A stretch of DNA of 64,000 nt from Mangrovimonas aestuarii (GCF_028767185.1 NZ_JARACK010000003.1:124001-188000); one strand, 5' to 3'. Numbered from the stretch's first letter, positions 16,700 through 26,240 are shown. The notes: a model not told the origin generated them from the letters alone. Numbers and translations: made by a program.

Positions 16700-17133
16700 C
16701 AGCTAAGGAAACAAAAGGATTGACATTTTTTTTACCAGGCGATTCCAATGGGGGAGCCGTAATGGTCGACGCCGGTATTTCTGCAGGTTTTCCTTCTCCA
16801 GCAGAAGACTTTAAAGAACAACGTATAAGTCTCGACGAAGAACTTGTAAGAAACAAGGAAGCTACATTCTTTGCTCGCGTTAATGGTCAATCGATGATTG
16901 GCGCCGGATTGGACAACAATGACCTCCTAGTGATAGACCGTAGCTTAGCCCCTGAAAACAATAAAATTGCCGTTTGTTTTTTAGACGGAGAATTTACCGT
17001 AAAACGCTTGAAGGTGGAAGATGGAAAAGTATGGCTACAACCCGAAAACCCAGATTACCCAATAATTCCAGTAACACGGGATAATGAGTTCGTTATTTGG
17101 GGGATTGTTACCAATGTCATTAAGAGGGTATAA
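16696..17133 (+). CDS. umuD: UmuD-like S24 autoprotease, Pol V subunit
   Basis: 145 residues. The self-cleavage site Ala-Gly is in ISAGFPSPAEDF (about residues 29-30), the catalytic Ser in GQSMIGAG and the catalytic Lys in FTVKRL, as in UmuD and LexA. There is no DNA-binding domain, so it is UmuD rather than LexA. After RecA-stimulated cleavage it joins UmuC in the translesion polymerase. It overlaps umuC by 4 bp, indicating coupled translation. Confidence 0.95.
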   Translation: MTAKETKGLTFFLPGDSNGGAVMVDAGISAGFPSPAEDFKEQRISLDEELVRNKEATFFARVNGQSMIGAGLDNNDLLVIDRSLAPENNKIAVCFLDGEFTVKRLKVEDGKVWLQPENPDYPIIPVTRDNEFVIWGIVTNVIKRV

Positions 17134-17166
17134 CCTCTCAAAACATTCAACTTTTTTAACACAAAA

Positions 17167-17188
17167 TTGTTATTATCAGGAATAACAA
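17167..17188. repeat. Short inverted repeat before the DMT transporter gene
   Basis: TTGTTATT (17167-17174) and AATAACAA (17181-17188) with a 6-bp loop. It lies between umuD and the next gene, upstream of the -7 box at 17206. It has no T tract and could be an operator or a weak hairpin. Confidence 0.3.
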
Positions 17189-17205
17189 CCTGTTGCACAA
17201 TTTAC

Positions 17206-17213
17206 TAGATTTG
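17206..17213 (+). promoter_or_regulatory. -7 element (TAGATTTG) for the DMT transporter gene
   Basis: TAGATTTG matches TAnnTTTG and ends 20 bp before the ATG at 17234. No clear -33 TTG is present at the normal distance. Confidence 0.45.
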
Positions 17214-17233
17214 CTGTTTTCTATAACAGCGCT

Positions 17234-18151
17234 ATGACAAAGCCACGTATTGCATTGGCGATTGGGGTATTATGTATTTCTATATTCCCAATATTGGTAA
17301 AACTGAGCTTAACCCCTGGTTTGATCTCTGCATTCTATAGAATGGCCATTGCCTTGGCTCTTCTACTGCCATATGTTATTTTAAAAAAACAGTTCAAGCT
17401 CAAATCTCTCAAAACAACATTGTTGGCCTTGCTTTGTGGTGTTTTGTTTGGAAGCGATGTAGCAGTATGGAATATTGCCATTCAAGAATCTACAGCTACA
17501 CAAGCATCTTTACTTACTAATCTTTCTCCTGTTTGGGTTGGCTTTTTAGCCTTTCTCTTTTTAAAAGATAAACCTTCTAAAAACTTTTGGATAGGCACTA
17601 TCGTTGCCATTTTTGGAATGATTCTCTTAGTTGGGCTTGATGTATTTCTATCCTTTAGTTTTGATAGGGCTTTTGTTTTTGGTGTGCTTTCCGGCGTACT
17701 CTATGCCTTTTATATGCTAATAAGCAAAAGAGTTCTCGAAACCATGAACGTTATGACCTTCATGAGTTTAAGTTTAATGGCATCGGTGATTCATTTGGCC
17801 GGTGTAAGCTACGCTCTTAACGAACCTTTTAACGGATTTTCCTCATCCGGATGGCTCGTGCTGTTTGCTCAAGGTATAGTTTGCCAGCTATTAGCTTGGC
17901 TACTTATCAGCTATGCTACTAAACAAATGAGAGCTACAAGAGTTTCGGTAAGCTTATTGGGTCAAGCCATATTAGCTTCATTTTTAGCATGGTTGTTTTT
18001 AGATGAAGCTATAAGCTTGCAAATGATAATTGGTGGTCTGTTTTTACTTTTAGGAATACGTATTACCTTTTACAATCGACCTATTCTTTTCAAACCTAAA
18101 TTTTACTCGAATAACAAAAGGCAGATCAAAGAAGTTGAAACTGTTCGATAA
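17234..18151 (+). CDS. EamA/DMT-superfamily transporter
   Basis: 305 residues with ten hydrophobic segments arranged as two repeats of five, the EamA fold. Helix 3 has the typical FGSDVAVWNIAIQESTATQASLLTNLSPVW pattern and the second half repeats it with SVSLLGQAILASFLAWLFLDE. Members export amino acids or other metabolites across the inner membrane; the substrate is not predictable. It stands alone, convergent with the DUF2490 gene 7 bp away. Confidence 0.92.
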   Translation: MTKPRIALAIGVLCISIFPILVKLSLTPGLISAFYRMAIALALLLPYVILKKQFKLKSLKTTLLALLCGVLFGSDVAVWNIAIQESTATQASLLTNLSPVWVGFLAFLFLKDKPSKNFWIGTIVAIFGMILLVGLDVFLSFSFDRAFVFGVLSGVLYAFYMLISKRVLETMNVMTFMSLSLMASVIHLAGVSYALNEPFNGFSSSGWLVLFAQGIVCQLLAWLLISYATKQMRATRVSVSLLGQAILASFLAWLFLDEAISLQMIIGGLFLLLGIRITFYNRPILFKPKFYSNNKRQIKEVETVR

Positions 18152-18158
18152 TCCCAAG

Positions 18159-18863
18159 TTAGAACTTATGATGTAAGCTTAGCTGTAACTGGTCTTTTGA
18201 CCAACTATTAGTTACTTGACGCATTACACCGAATTGCACTCTTAGATTATCTTTTATTCCACAGCCTAAAGCAACGTAGGTTCTGTTTCTATCAAAAAGC
18301 TCCACACTTCTGCCATCACCAATTTGACGCTGACCATTAATGAAAAGCTCATTATACAACGCTAAATAAATGGAATTCTTTTCGATAATCTTTTTGTTTA
18401 ACGGCACATTTACGAATAAATTATAGCGATAGCGTGTTCTGAAATCCTGATCTTCAACAAAGCGTTGCTCAAAACGAAAACGGTGTGTTAAGTAAAAACA
18501 TCCCCCTACCTTTTGAGGCAACAACGCTTCTTGGTAAATACGGCTTTCTGAAGTAGTATCATCATTATCCGTCCCGTAGTCACCAGTGGTTATATGGGCA
18601 TACCCTAAAGTGAACTTAACATTAGCATTTTCTGGCTTATAAGTTACACCTCCTCTTAACAACAACTGCTCCAAATCACCCATAAGGTTCCAGTTACGAT
18701 ATTGCACATCTCCCTGGAATCCCCAAGAACTCTCTTTAAGTGTTGTATTCCAAAAATACATATACCACGCACCAAGCTTATCTTCGTCAATTTGACTAGA
18801 TGCTGAATACGAACAAAAAAGAAATGAAATAACTGCAAAAAAGAATGTTGTTCTTTTTTTCAT
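18159..18863 (-). CDS. DUF2490 outer-membrane beta-barrel protein
   Basis: 234 residues with a signal peptide (FFFAVISFLFCSYSASSQ). The mature part has alternating strands rich in aromatic residues (WGFQGDVQYRNWN, FYLTHRFRFEQRF, RTRYRYNLFVNVPL) and ends in LSLHHKF, a C-terminal Phe typical of outer-membrane barrels. This pattern matches DUF2490. Function is unknown. It is transcribed from a good promoter at 18910-18939. Confidence 0.85.
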   Translation of the reverse strand: MKKRTTFFFAVISFLFCSYSASSQIDEDKLGAWYMYFWNTTLKESSWGFQGDVQYRNWNLMGDLEQLLLRGGVTYKPENANVKFTLGYAHITTGDYGTDNDDTTSESRIYQEALLPQKVGGCFYLTHRFRFEQRFVEDQDFRTRYRYNLFVNVPLNKKIIEKNSIYLALYNELFINGQRQIGDGRSVELFDRNRTYVALGCGIKDNLRVQFGVMRQVTNSWSKDQLQLSLHHKF

Positions 18864-18909
18864 AAAAGATTTTTTTGGGAATTGAATTGTAGTTTTTAAT
18901 AGCTTATAG

Positions 18910-18939
18910 CAAAAATATAGGATTCGATATAGGATTCAA
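18910..18939 (-). promoter_or_regulatory. Promoter for the DUF2490 gene
   Basis: On the minus strand, TTG (18939-18937), 19 bp, TATTTTTG (18917-18910). Both boxes and the spacing fit the Bacteroidota consensus; the leader would be about 40 nt. Confidence 0.7.
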
Positions 18940-19005
18940 AATCTCTTAACACCATATAAAGAACCTCAATAAAGCACTAGCTAAATGAAAGGACCATTTT
19001 AACAG

Positions 19006-19941
19006 CTAACAAAAAGCTGCTATTACTTTATCAACGATAGTTTGTGCTAATTTTTCTTTACTCTCTACAGTCCAGCCTGCGATATGAGGCGTCAATAAAA
19101 CATTATCTGCTTGTATTAAATACTGAAAAGCTTCAGGCATTTCGTTGGAAAACAAACTTTCGAAAGACGCCTTTTCATACTCAAGAACATCCAATCCGGC
19201 TCCGAGAACCTTTCCACTTTTAAGAGCATCGACTAAATCAGCTGTAACAACACTTTTCCCCCTAGCAGTATTGATAAACCAAAATGGCTTTTTAAAGACG
19301 CTGATAAAATTCTTATCAATCATTGCCGTGGTTTGTAAAGTTTGTGGTGTATGCAAACTAACTACATCAACTTTTTCAATAAACTCTTCCAAGCTTACTT
19401 GCTTAGCATTGGTATCACTTACACCTTCAACGATGTCGTAACACAGCACCTCAACATCGAACCCTTTAAGCTTTTTAGCAAAAGCCTTCCCCATGTTTCC
19501 ATAGCCAATAATACCAACAGTTTTCCCATCGAGTTCCACTCCTCTGTTTTCCTCGCGCAACCACTTCCCCTGTCGCACTTCCCTATCGGATTTATTCAGC
19601 TTATTAAATAACGACAACAACATTCCCAGCGCTTGTTCGCCTACAGCATTTCGATTTCCTTCTGGAGCTGATATCAGTTTTACACCTTTTGATTCAGCAT
19701 AATCGCAATCTATATTTTCCAAACCTGCACCAACACGGCCAATAAATTTCAAATTGGTCGCCTTATCCAAAAACGCTTTATCGATAGTAAAACGACTGCG
19801 AATAATGATTCCATCATATTCTGCTATTTTAGCTTCTACAGCTTCTTTATTGGATGTGTAGTCTTCGTGATTGGTAAACCCTGCGTCTTTTAATTGTTGA
19901 ATAAGTAAAGGGTGATTGGTATCTAGGTGAAGGATTTTCAT
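19006..19941 (-). CDS. D-2-hydroxyacid dehydrogenase (phosphoglycerate dehydrogenase-like)
   Basis: 311 residues. It shows GRVGAGLENIDCDYAESKGV, the NAD-binding GIIGYGNMGKAFAKKL, the substrate Arg in NTARGKSVV, and the catalytic His in TPHIAGWTVES. The family oxidises D-2-hydroxyacids, for example 3-phosphoglycerate in serine synthesis or hydroxypyruvate. The C-terminal ACT domain of classical SerA is absent, so the exact substrate is open. It stands alone, 72 bp after mgtE on the same strand. Confidence 0.9.
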   Translation of the reverse strand: MKILHLDTNHPLLIQQLKDAGFTNHEDYTSNKEAVEAKIAEYDGIIIRSRFTIDKAFLDKATNLKFIGRVGAGLENIDCDYAESKGVKLISAPEGNRNAVGEQALGMLLSLFNKLNKSDREVRQGKWLREENRGVELDGKTVGIIGYGNMGKAFAKKLKGFDVEVLCYDIVEGVSDTNAKQVSLEEFIEKVDVVSLHTPQTLQTTAMIDKNFISVFKKPFWFINTARGKSVVTADLVDALKSGKVLGAGLDVLEYEKASFESLFSNEMPEAFQYLIQADNVLLTPHIAGWTVESKEKLAQTIVDKVIAAFC

Positions 19942-20013
19942 GGGAATTTATTTTCAGAAATAGTCAACTTAACTATCCTCCCAAAATTAAAAAGATTTGC
20001 AGTAAGAATTGTA

Positions 20014-21387
20014 TTAAAACCCAAGAATCACCTTAGCCATAAAGAAGAAAAGGAAAATCCCAAAAATATCATTACTAGTAGTGATAAATGGGCCCGTAGC
20101 AATAGCGGGATCAATACCACGTTTGTCTAGAATAATTGGAACAAAAGTTCCGATTAGCGCCGCAACTATAATCACGCATAACATGGAAATGGCTATAGTT
20201 AAGCTAAATAAAAGTTGTAGCCCCATAAAATAACCGAAAAAAATCACTAAAAGCCCAAGCACCAAACCATTGATAATACTCAGCCCAACCTCTTTCAGCA
20301 AGCGGCTGAACAAACTTCCTTTTACCACATCGTTAGCAAGTCCTTGCACAATAATCGCACTGGATTGTACCCCAACATTTCCTGCCATGGCCGCAATTAG
20401 TGGAGTAAAGAAAAAGAGCTCTTTGTATTTAGCCAAAGCCCCTTCGAAACCTTCCATGATAAATACCGAACCCAAACCTCCAAACAAACCAAGCACCAAC
20501 CAAGGTAATCTTGCTTTTGTAAGATCTAAAATACTATCGTCAGCCTCTACATCTTGAGAGATACCTGCAGCCAACTGATAATCTTTATCGGCTTCTTCAC
20601 GAATTACATCAACGATATCGTCAATGGTAATACGCCCTAATAATACCTTGTTATCATCAACCACAGGAATAGCTTCCAAATCATACTTCTGCATGATTTT
20701 GGCAACTTCCTCAATATCCTCATCAACGGTAACATAATCAACCTTGGGAATATATACACTAGCGATATTGGCTCTTGATGGTGCAATAAGCAAATCTTTC
20801 AGCGATAAACGTCCAATTAGTTTACCATCGTTATCAACCACATAAATGGAGTGTACTCTGGTTACATTTTCGGCCTGAGAACGCATTTCACGCACACAAC
20901 GGGTCACAGTCCAGTTTACATTTACCTTAACAAGCTCCTTAGCCATTAATCCCCCAGCTACATCATCGTCATACCTCAAGAGATCCTTAATATCCTGAGC
21001 ATGTTCGTGATCTTCTATCTGTGAGATTACATGCTCCTGGCGCTCTTGTGGAAGTTCGGCAATAATATCAGCAGCATCATCAGTATCGAGCTCTTCAATC
21101 TCCTCTGCAATCTCCTTGGCTGAAAGATTTGATAAGATTTTCTCCCGATTATCCTCATCCATTTCCATAAGAATTTCAGAGGTCTTCTCACTGTCGAGAA
21201 GCTTTATAATATAAGTGGCCCGTTCTAGATTAAGCTCATCTAAAATATCGGCAATATCTGCATGGTGGACTTCGTGAAGTAATTCCAACGTTTGATCATC
21301 CTCACGCTCATCGATAAGGTTTTCCACCTTAGCTATAAGCTCTTTGGTAATCTCAAATTTGCTATGTGTATTGTTCTCTTCCACCAA
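20014..21387 (-). CDS. mgtE: Magnesium transporter MgtE
   Basis: 457 residues in the MgtE order: an N-terminal helical domain with repeated 'L..L..E..A.II..L' segments (about 25-130), two CBS domains (about 140-260), a linking helix, then five membrane helices (about 285-457) with the GNVGVQSSAIIVQG pore-region motif and the C-terminal ATGPFITTSNDIFGIFLFF. It imports Mg2+ and is gated by cytosolic Mg2+ through the N and CBS domains. It follows rsmA by 5 bp, so it is in that operon. Confidence 0.97.
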   Translation of the reverse strand: MVEENNTHSKFEITKELIAKVENLIDEREDDQTLELLHEVHHADIADILDELNLERATYIIKLLDSEKTSEILMEMDEDNREKILSNLSAKEIAEEIEELDTDDAADIIAELPQERQEHVISQIEDHEHAQDIKDLLRYDDDVAGGLMAKELVKVNVNWTVTRCVREMRSQAENVTRVHSIYVVDNDGKLIGRLSLKDLLIAPSRANIASVYIPKVDYVTVDEDIEEVAKIMQKYDLEAIPVVDDNKVLLGRITIDDIVDVIREEADKDYQLAAGISQDVEADDSILDLTKARLPWLVLGLFGGLGSVFIMEGFEGALAKYKELFFFTPLIAAMAGNVGVQSSAIIVQGLANDVVKGSLFSRLLKEVGLSIINGLVLGLLVIFFGYFMGLQLLFSLTIAISMLCVIIVAALIGTFVPIILDKRGIDPAIATGPFITTSNDIFGIFLFFFMAKVILGF

Positions 21388-21392
21388 ACCCC

Positions 21393-22184
21393 TTATTTTT
21401 TTAGATCTTCTTCAACCCAAGAAGTCAATTCTATAAACTGGTCTACGGATATTTGTTCCGGACGGCGGTCAAAGATAGCGTTTGCTTTTAAATTATCGCT
21501 TAGTTGAAATGTTTTTAAACTGTTACGAAGTGTTTTTCTACGTTGGTTAAAAGCTGCTTTTACAACCTTAAACAACAGCGCCTCATCACATGGTAATTTA
21601 TAATTAGCTTTTCGTTTAAGTCGCAACACTCCAGAATCAACCTTTGGCGGCGGATTAAACACCGATGGTGGAACAGTGAAAAGATATTCGGCATCGTAAA
21701 AAGCCTGAGTCAACACCGATAGTATGCCATAGGTCTTACTCCCTTCCTTTTCACAGATACGTTGAGCTACTTCTTTTTGAAACATCCCTGAAAATTCAGG
21801 AATCTGCTCACGCATTTCCAAAGTTTTAAAAACGATTTGTGATGAGATGTTGTAAGGAAAGTTCCCAATAATAGCAAACGGTTCTTCGCCAAACACTTGC
21901 GTTAAGTCGTATTTTAAAAAGTCTTGTTCTATAATTCTTCCTGAAAGGCCAAGATATTTTGCCTGTAAATATTCTACCGATTCGGTGTCGATTTCCACTA
22001 CATATGTGGTAATATCTTTTTCCAAAAGATATTTTGTAAGCACTCCCATTCCCGGACCAATCTCCAACACTTTAGAATACCCTTCTAAGGTTAGGGTATC
22101 TGCAATTTTCTTGGCAATATTTTCATCCGTAAGGAAATGTTGTCCTAAGTGTTTTTTAGCTCGTACTTGTTGTTCTTTAGCCAT
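21393..22184 (-). CDS. rsmA: 16S rRNA dimethyladenosine transferase
   Basis: About 263 residues from [18 protein letters not shown] at 22184; an upstream ATG at 22202 adds six residues and is less typical. Motifs: [11 protein letters not shown], the SAM-binding [14 protein letters not shown], and the catalytic [15 protein letters not shown]. It dimethylates two adenines in the last helix of 16S rRNA during 30S assembly. It lies between the DUF4286 gene and mgtE, all in one direction. Confidence 0.97.
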   Translation of the reverse strand: MAKEQQVRAKKHLGQHFLTDENIAKKIADTLTLEGYSKVLEIGPGMGVLTKYLLEKDITTYVVEIDTESVEYLQAKYLGLSGRIIEQDFLKYDLTQVFGEEPFAIIGNFPYNISSQIVFKTLEMREQIPEFSGMFQKEVAQRICEKEGSKTYGILSVLTQAFYDAEYLFTVPPSVFNPPPKVDSGVLRLKRKANYKLPCDEALLFKVVKAAFNQRRKTLRNSLKTFQLSDNLKANAIFDRRPEQISVDQFIELTSWVEEDLKK

Positions 22185-22238
22185 AGAAATGTTGGGATTC
22201 AAATTGTGGACTATTAAGCCACAGAATACATCTAAAAA

Positions 22239-22565
22239 TTAATCCTTGAAGGTAACCGAATATTCGTCTACTATCTCCAATTCTGTTCTAAAAGCCAACA
22301 TCTTGTCGGCAAACCTAGCCAAACCATCTTGGCGCAGTCTATCGGCATGCTCAGTATAATAAGCCTCAAGATCTTCACGAGACTTAGCACGGTACTGAAC
22401 CGAATAGGTTGTTCCGCCCATTTCCTCCTCCACTAATACCTTGGTAAGTTTTGCTTCGGTGAATTTTCCCGTTGCCAACACCTGTGGAATGTGTTCTTTT
22501 ATCCAAGTCAACCACTCATCGTGAACCGAATCGTCTACGTTTATTGTAACGTTATAAATAATCAT
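22239..22565 (-). CDS. DUF4286 family protein
   Basis: 108 residues with the pattern of a small ferredoxin-like fold: IIYNVTINVDDSVHDEWLTWIKEHIPQVL then GTTYSVQYRAKSREDLEAYYTEHADRLR. This matches the Bacteroidota DUF4286 family, whose genes commonly sit next to rsmA as here. No function is known and no catalytic residues are evident. Confidence 0.9.
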   Translation of the reverse strand: MIIYNVTINVDDSVHDEWLTWIKEHIPQVLATGKFTEAKLTKVLVEEEMGGTTYSVQYRAKSREDLEAYYTEHADRLRQDGLARFADKMLAFRTELEIVDEYSVTFKD

Positions 22566-22667
22566 GGTGAAAATATTTTTGCAAATAACAGAAGTTATTG
22601 GCTGTCTTCAAAATAAGGACAAGGTGTTTTTCCCAATATCGCCCAATAATCCCTTAAATTACAGGTT

Positions 22668-24440
22668 TTAGTTGATAGTATCGCCACGTAGCGCCCTAAA
22701 TCGCTTTCTTGCCTCGACAAAGTAGATACTGTCTTCGTAATTAAAAATGATTTCTTCGTAAAGAGGCTTGGCTTTCTCAGGCTGTTTTAACTGATCTTCA
22801 TAAAGTCTGGCCAAATAGTAAAATGCATCGTCTGCAAGAATTTCATCTTTGTAGTTATCAATAATGCTTTGGTAATTATCTGCTGCCCTCTGATACTGCT
22901 CAGTATCTTTAAACAACTGCGCTTGCTTAAAGAGAGCTTGATCCATAATTGTTTCGGTCTTATGATTTTCCAAAACAGAATTCAATATTCTAATCGCTTC
23001 TTCAGGCTTGTTTTGATAAGCCATTAAATCTGCTTTTGCATAAAGCTTCAATGCCGTTTGTGTAGAATCTTCAAACTTGTTGTCCGATATCAATAGCATC
23101 AAATCCAGAGCATCGTTTGCGATAAGTTGGGATGTTGATGACTTCAGTATTTTAAGTTGGGATTCCGCCCATTTAAAATCCCCTTTGTAATAACTTGTTT
23201 TCGCCACTCGATAACGCGCCTCTTGAGCAAGTGTACTATTTTTAAGGTTTCTTTGAATTTGAGTGTAATAAATCAACGCTTCATTAAACCTTTCTTCGAA
23301 AACCAAAATATCTCCCAACTCTAATTTAACCTGGGCCTGTTGATATTCTGATAGTGGCAACTCTAAACTTTCTTTTAAAAAAGTAATCGCCTCGGAAGTT
23401 TTATGCATTTTAAATGCCAAAAAATGTCCATAAGCCACCTGTAACTTTATAGTTTGAGGGTATTTACCATAGGTATTAAACAAGCCCAAATAGGTCTTAT
23501 TCACAATTTGGAGCTTTTCATCTTCCATTTCCTGAATTTGAAGCAGTTGATACTGGGCCTCAAGCTGTGTATCCATATCTTGGGCCGTTTCAACTAAAAA
23601 TGTGAAAATATCTTCGGCGATGTCGAACGATTTATCATTAACTGCAATTAGTCCCAGCTCCTCAACTCTACTCAAACTCTCTGGTTGACGATTAAAAATA
23701 GCCTGTTCCTGAATAAATGCCTTATAATACTCTTTCTGCTGAACAAACAACCAGCTCAACATTTCATTCCACATTAAATTTGGAGTATCCTGAATTTTCT
23801 TAAGCAGCGCCCTTTTCAACATAACATTGTTTGACGCTGAACCATCTTCACTAATAAAATCTGTAATGGCTCGCTTAATGTTGTTAAGGTATTTTGGATT
23901 CTTTTCAACGAAATCTATATAGCTTGTAAACATACTCTCAACATCCCCTTGTTCACCGTAGATTCTCGCTAATTGCATATTAAAGTTCATACTTGGCTTA
24001 ATCGCCATGGCTTTTTTATAAACGGTTGCAGCTTCCTCAAGAAGCGAATGATCTTCGAAAGCTTTTCCCACTGAATAGGAATAATTAACATTCTCGTCGA
24101 TTGCAGCAATGGCCTTAGCATAATTATCATTAGCTAAACTAAAATTTTCTTTTAGCTGATAGTTATATCCCAGTTCCACCCATAAAGAAGCATATTTAAT
24201 TCGTTCTAATGTTTGAAGAAGAAAAATTTCGGCTTCGTCGTATTGTTCCAACTGTTGATAAATACTAACCAATTGGGCAATGTAATTCACATTGTTGGGC
24301 TGTTTATTGAGAAGTGATTGATAAGCCAAGAGCGCCTTATTGAATTCTCCATTATTAAAATACTCCTTCGCAATAATATCGTCTTGCGACCACATATTGA
24401 CAGTAAATAATAACAGACAAACAATAAGAATCCTCCTCAT
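22668..24440 (-). CDS. TPR-repeat periplasmic protein
   Basis: About 590 residues from MRRILIVCLLLFTVNMWSQ at 24440, which gives a clean signal peptide; the ATG at 24488 would bury it. The mature protein is almost entirely tetratricopeptide-like repeats, for example AKEYFNNGEFNKALLAYQSLL, EARYRVAKTSYYKGDFKWAESQL and ADDAFYYLARLYEDQLKQPEKA. It is probably a periplasmic or outer-membrane-associated scaffold. Nothing in the context gives a specific partner. Confidence 0.88.
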   Translation of the reverse strand: MRRILIVCLLLFTVNMWSQDDIIAKEYFNNGEFNKALLAYQSLLNKQPNNVNYIAQLVSIYQQLEQYDEAEIFLLQTLERIKYASLWVELGYNYQLKENFSLANDNYAKAIAAIDENVNYSYSVGKAFEDHSLLEEAATVYKKAMAIKPSMNFNMQLARIYGEQGDVESMFTSYIDFVEKNPKYLNNIKRAITDFISEDGSASNNVMLKRALLKKIQDTPNLMWNEMLSWLFVQQKEYYKAFIQEQAIFNRQPESLSRVEELGLIAVNDKSFDIAEDIFTFLVETAQDMDTQLEAQYQLLQIQEMEDEKLQIVNKTYLGLFNTYGKYPQTIKLQVAYGHFLAFKMHKTSEAITFLKESLELPLSEYQQAQVKLELGDILVFEERFNEALIYYTQIQRNLKNSTLAQEARYRVAKTSYYKGDFKWAESQLKILKSSTSQLIANDALDLMLLISDNKFEDSTQTALKLYAKADLMAYQNKPEEAIRILNSVLENHKTETIMDQALFKQAQLFKDTEQYQRAADNYQSIIDNYKDEILADDAFYYLARLYEDQLKQPEKAKPLYEEIIFNYEDSIYFVEARKRFRALRGDTIN

Positions 24441-24498
24441 GGTAGTACTTTGGGTAAATATAATAAATAGAAGCTGGAGGCGCTGCAAAAGTTTTTAT

Positions 24499-24531
24499 AA
24501 AAAAATGCCCGAAAGAGGACTTCCGGGCATT
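24499..24531 (-). terminator. Intrinsic terminator for the small unit
   Basis: AATGCCCG (24504-24511) and CGGGCATT (24524-24531) form an 8-bp stem, followed on the minus strand by a T-rich run (complement of ATAAAAA at 24498-24503). It stands directly upstream of the TPR gene and downstream of the small ORF. Confidence 0.85.
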
Positions 24532-24624
24532 ATACCAACCAAAATAAATGTGCTATTAATCTTCTCAATTACGAGAAGGATTTAGTTGATTGGACTAAAA
24601 AAACCATAAATAAAAGAACTACAT

Positions 24625-24750
24625 TCAATTATTTACAACAACAGTTGTTACATTGCTTTCAGGCTTGAGTAATTCCTCCCCTGAAAACAGAATTTTGCTT
24701 GCTACAAGAATTAATGTTATTAGTAATAGTATGCGCTTCACATTTTTCAT
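24625..24750 (-). CDS. Possible 41-residue membrane peptide
   Basis: An ATG at 24750 opens 41 codons to TGA at 24625: MKNVKRILLLITLILVASK followed by a short polar tail. The first 25 residues would make one positively flanked hydrophobic helix, like a signal anchor. The ORF lies between two minus-strand intrinsic terminators, so something is transcribed here independently of serS. It could instead be a small regulatory RNA. I do not recognise it. Confidence 0.4.
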   Translation of the reverse strand: MKNVKRILLLITLILVASKILFSGEELLKPESNVTTVVVNN

Positions 24751-24816
24751 AACAAGCAGGTTAAATAGATTTGGGATTACTAACTTCCTCATTATTTTTT
24801 AAAACGCAAAACATTT

Positions 24817-24863
24817 GTAAAAAAAATCGACGAATAGCAGCTGTTATTTGCAGTTCGTCGATT
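24817..24863 (-). terminator. Intrinsic terminator after serS
   Basis: A 10-bp perfect stem AATCGACGAA (24825-24834) and TTCGTCGATT (24854-24863) is followed on the minus strand by eight T. It ends serS transcription. Confidence 0.88.
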
Positions 24864-24913
24864 ATATGCGCTAAATACCGCATCAAAAAGTAGTCTTAAA
24901 CTTTCTTCTTGAC

Positions 24914-26185
24914 TTAATCTATAATGTTAAATCCTGTATACGGACGTAATACTTCTGGCACTAAAATCCCCTCCTTAGTTTGATAATTTTCCAAAATTCC
25001 CGCTAACACTCTTGGTAAGGCCAAAGAGCTACCATTTAATGTGTGCGCCAATTGATTCTTACCTTCTTCATTCTTAAACCTAAGTTTTAAACGATTAGCT
25101 TGAAAAGTTTCGAAGTTTGAAACAGAAGAAATCTCCAGCCATCTGTCCTGAGCCGTTGAGAACACCTCAAAGTCATAAGTTAAAGCAGAAGTAAACCCTA
25201 AATCTCCTCCACACAACCTTAAAATACGGTATGGTAGTTTAAGATCCCTCAGAAGTTCTTTTACGTGATCTACCATTTCATCAAGAGCTTGGTAAGAACG
25301 GTCTGGATGCTCTACCCTTAAAATTTCAACCTTATCGAATTGATGCAAGCGGTTCAAGCCTCTTACATGAGCTCCATAACTTCCTGCTTCACGGCGAAAA
25401 CAAGGCGTGTAACCAGTAATTCCAATAGGTAAATCTGATTCGTTCAACACTACATCACGGAAAATATTTGTTCCAGGAACTTCTGCTGTAGGCAGTAAAT
25501 ACAGGTTATCTCCTGTAACATGATACATCTGCCCTTCCTTATCTGGTAATTGCCCGGTACCAAAACCTGACGCTTCATTAACCAAAAGAGGCAATTGATA
25601 TTCAGTATACCCTGCTTCAGTATTCTTATCTAGAAAATAAGCAATCAATGCACGTTGCAATCGAGCCCCTTTACCTTTATAAACAGGAAATCCTGCACCT
25701 GTGATTTTATTTCCCAACTCGAAATCGATGATATCGTATTTCTTTGCCAGCTCCCAGTGCGGTAACGCCCCTTCTTCCAATTGTGGTATATCCCCCTCAC
25801 GAAACACCTCTTCATTATCCTCATCTGTGTTTCCGGCTGGCACGATATCATTTGGAACATTAGGGATAGTGTACAACAATCCGTTAAGCTCTTCCATTTT
25901 ATTGTTTAAAGACTCATTTAAAGTCTTTGAGTCTTCTTTTAACTGACCTGTTCTCTCCTTAAGAAGATTAGCTTTCTGAATCTCGCCCGATTTAAACAAG
26001 TTACCTATTTCTTTGGACAAGCTATTGGATTCTGCCAGTGTATTATCTAATTGGGTTTGCAATTGTCTGCGCTCCTCATCGAGTGCAATTACTTTTTCAA
26101 CCAATTCTGTAGCGTCTATATTACGCTTGGCCAAACCTGCAATAACATCAGCTTTGTTCTCTCTGATAAATGGTACTTGTAACAT
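24914..26185 (-). CDS. serS: Seryl-tRNA synthetase
   Basis: 423 residues. The N-terminal 110 residues form the long antiparallel coiled coil that binds the tRNA-Ser variable arm. The class II core has motif 2 (FRREAGSYGAHVRGLNRLHQFDKVE) and motif 3 (NGSSLALPRVLAGILEN). It charges serine onto tRNA-Ser. It is monocistronic: a -7 box lies at 26241 and a terminator at 24817. Confidence 0.98.
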   Translation of the reverse strand: MLQVPFIRENKADVIAGLAKRNIDATELVEKVIALDEERRQLQTQLDNTLAESNSLSKEIGNLFKSGEIQKANLLKERTGQLKEDSKTLNESLNNKMEELNGLLYTIPNVPNDIVPAGNTDEDNEEVFREGDIPQLEEGALPHWELAKKYDIIDFELGNKITGAGFPVYKGKGARLQRALIAYFLDKNTEAGYTEYQLPLLVNEASGFGTGQLPDKEGQMYHVTGDNLYLLPTAEVPGTNIFRDVVLNESDLPIGITGYTPCFRREAGSYGAHVRGLNRLHQFDKVEILRVEHPDRSYQALDEMVDHVKELLRDLKLPYRILRLCGGDLGFTSALTYDFEVFSTAQDRWLEISSVSNFETFQANRLKLRFKNEEGKNQLAHTLNGSSLALPRVLAGILENYQTKEGILVPEVLRPYTGFNIID

Positions 26186-26240
26186 GGTTTAATAAATTAA
26201 AAAACATTAGCGTTTATGCGATTTTATCGCTGATAAAGGG

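Larger units (their letters stand above)
24441..24913. other. Intergenic region with two terminators and a small ORF
   Basis: This 473-bp gap before serS (leftward) holds the serS terminator at 24817-24863, a 41-codon ORF at 24625-24750, and a second minus-strand terminator at 24499-24531. The arrangement makes 24532-24816 a separate small transcription unit. No promoter box is convincing. Confidence 0.5.
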
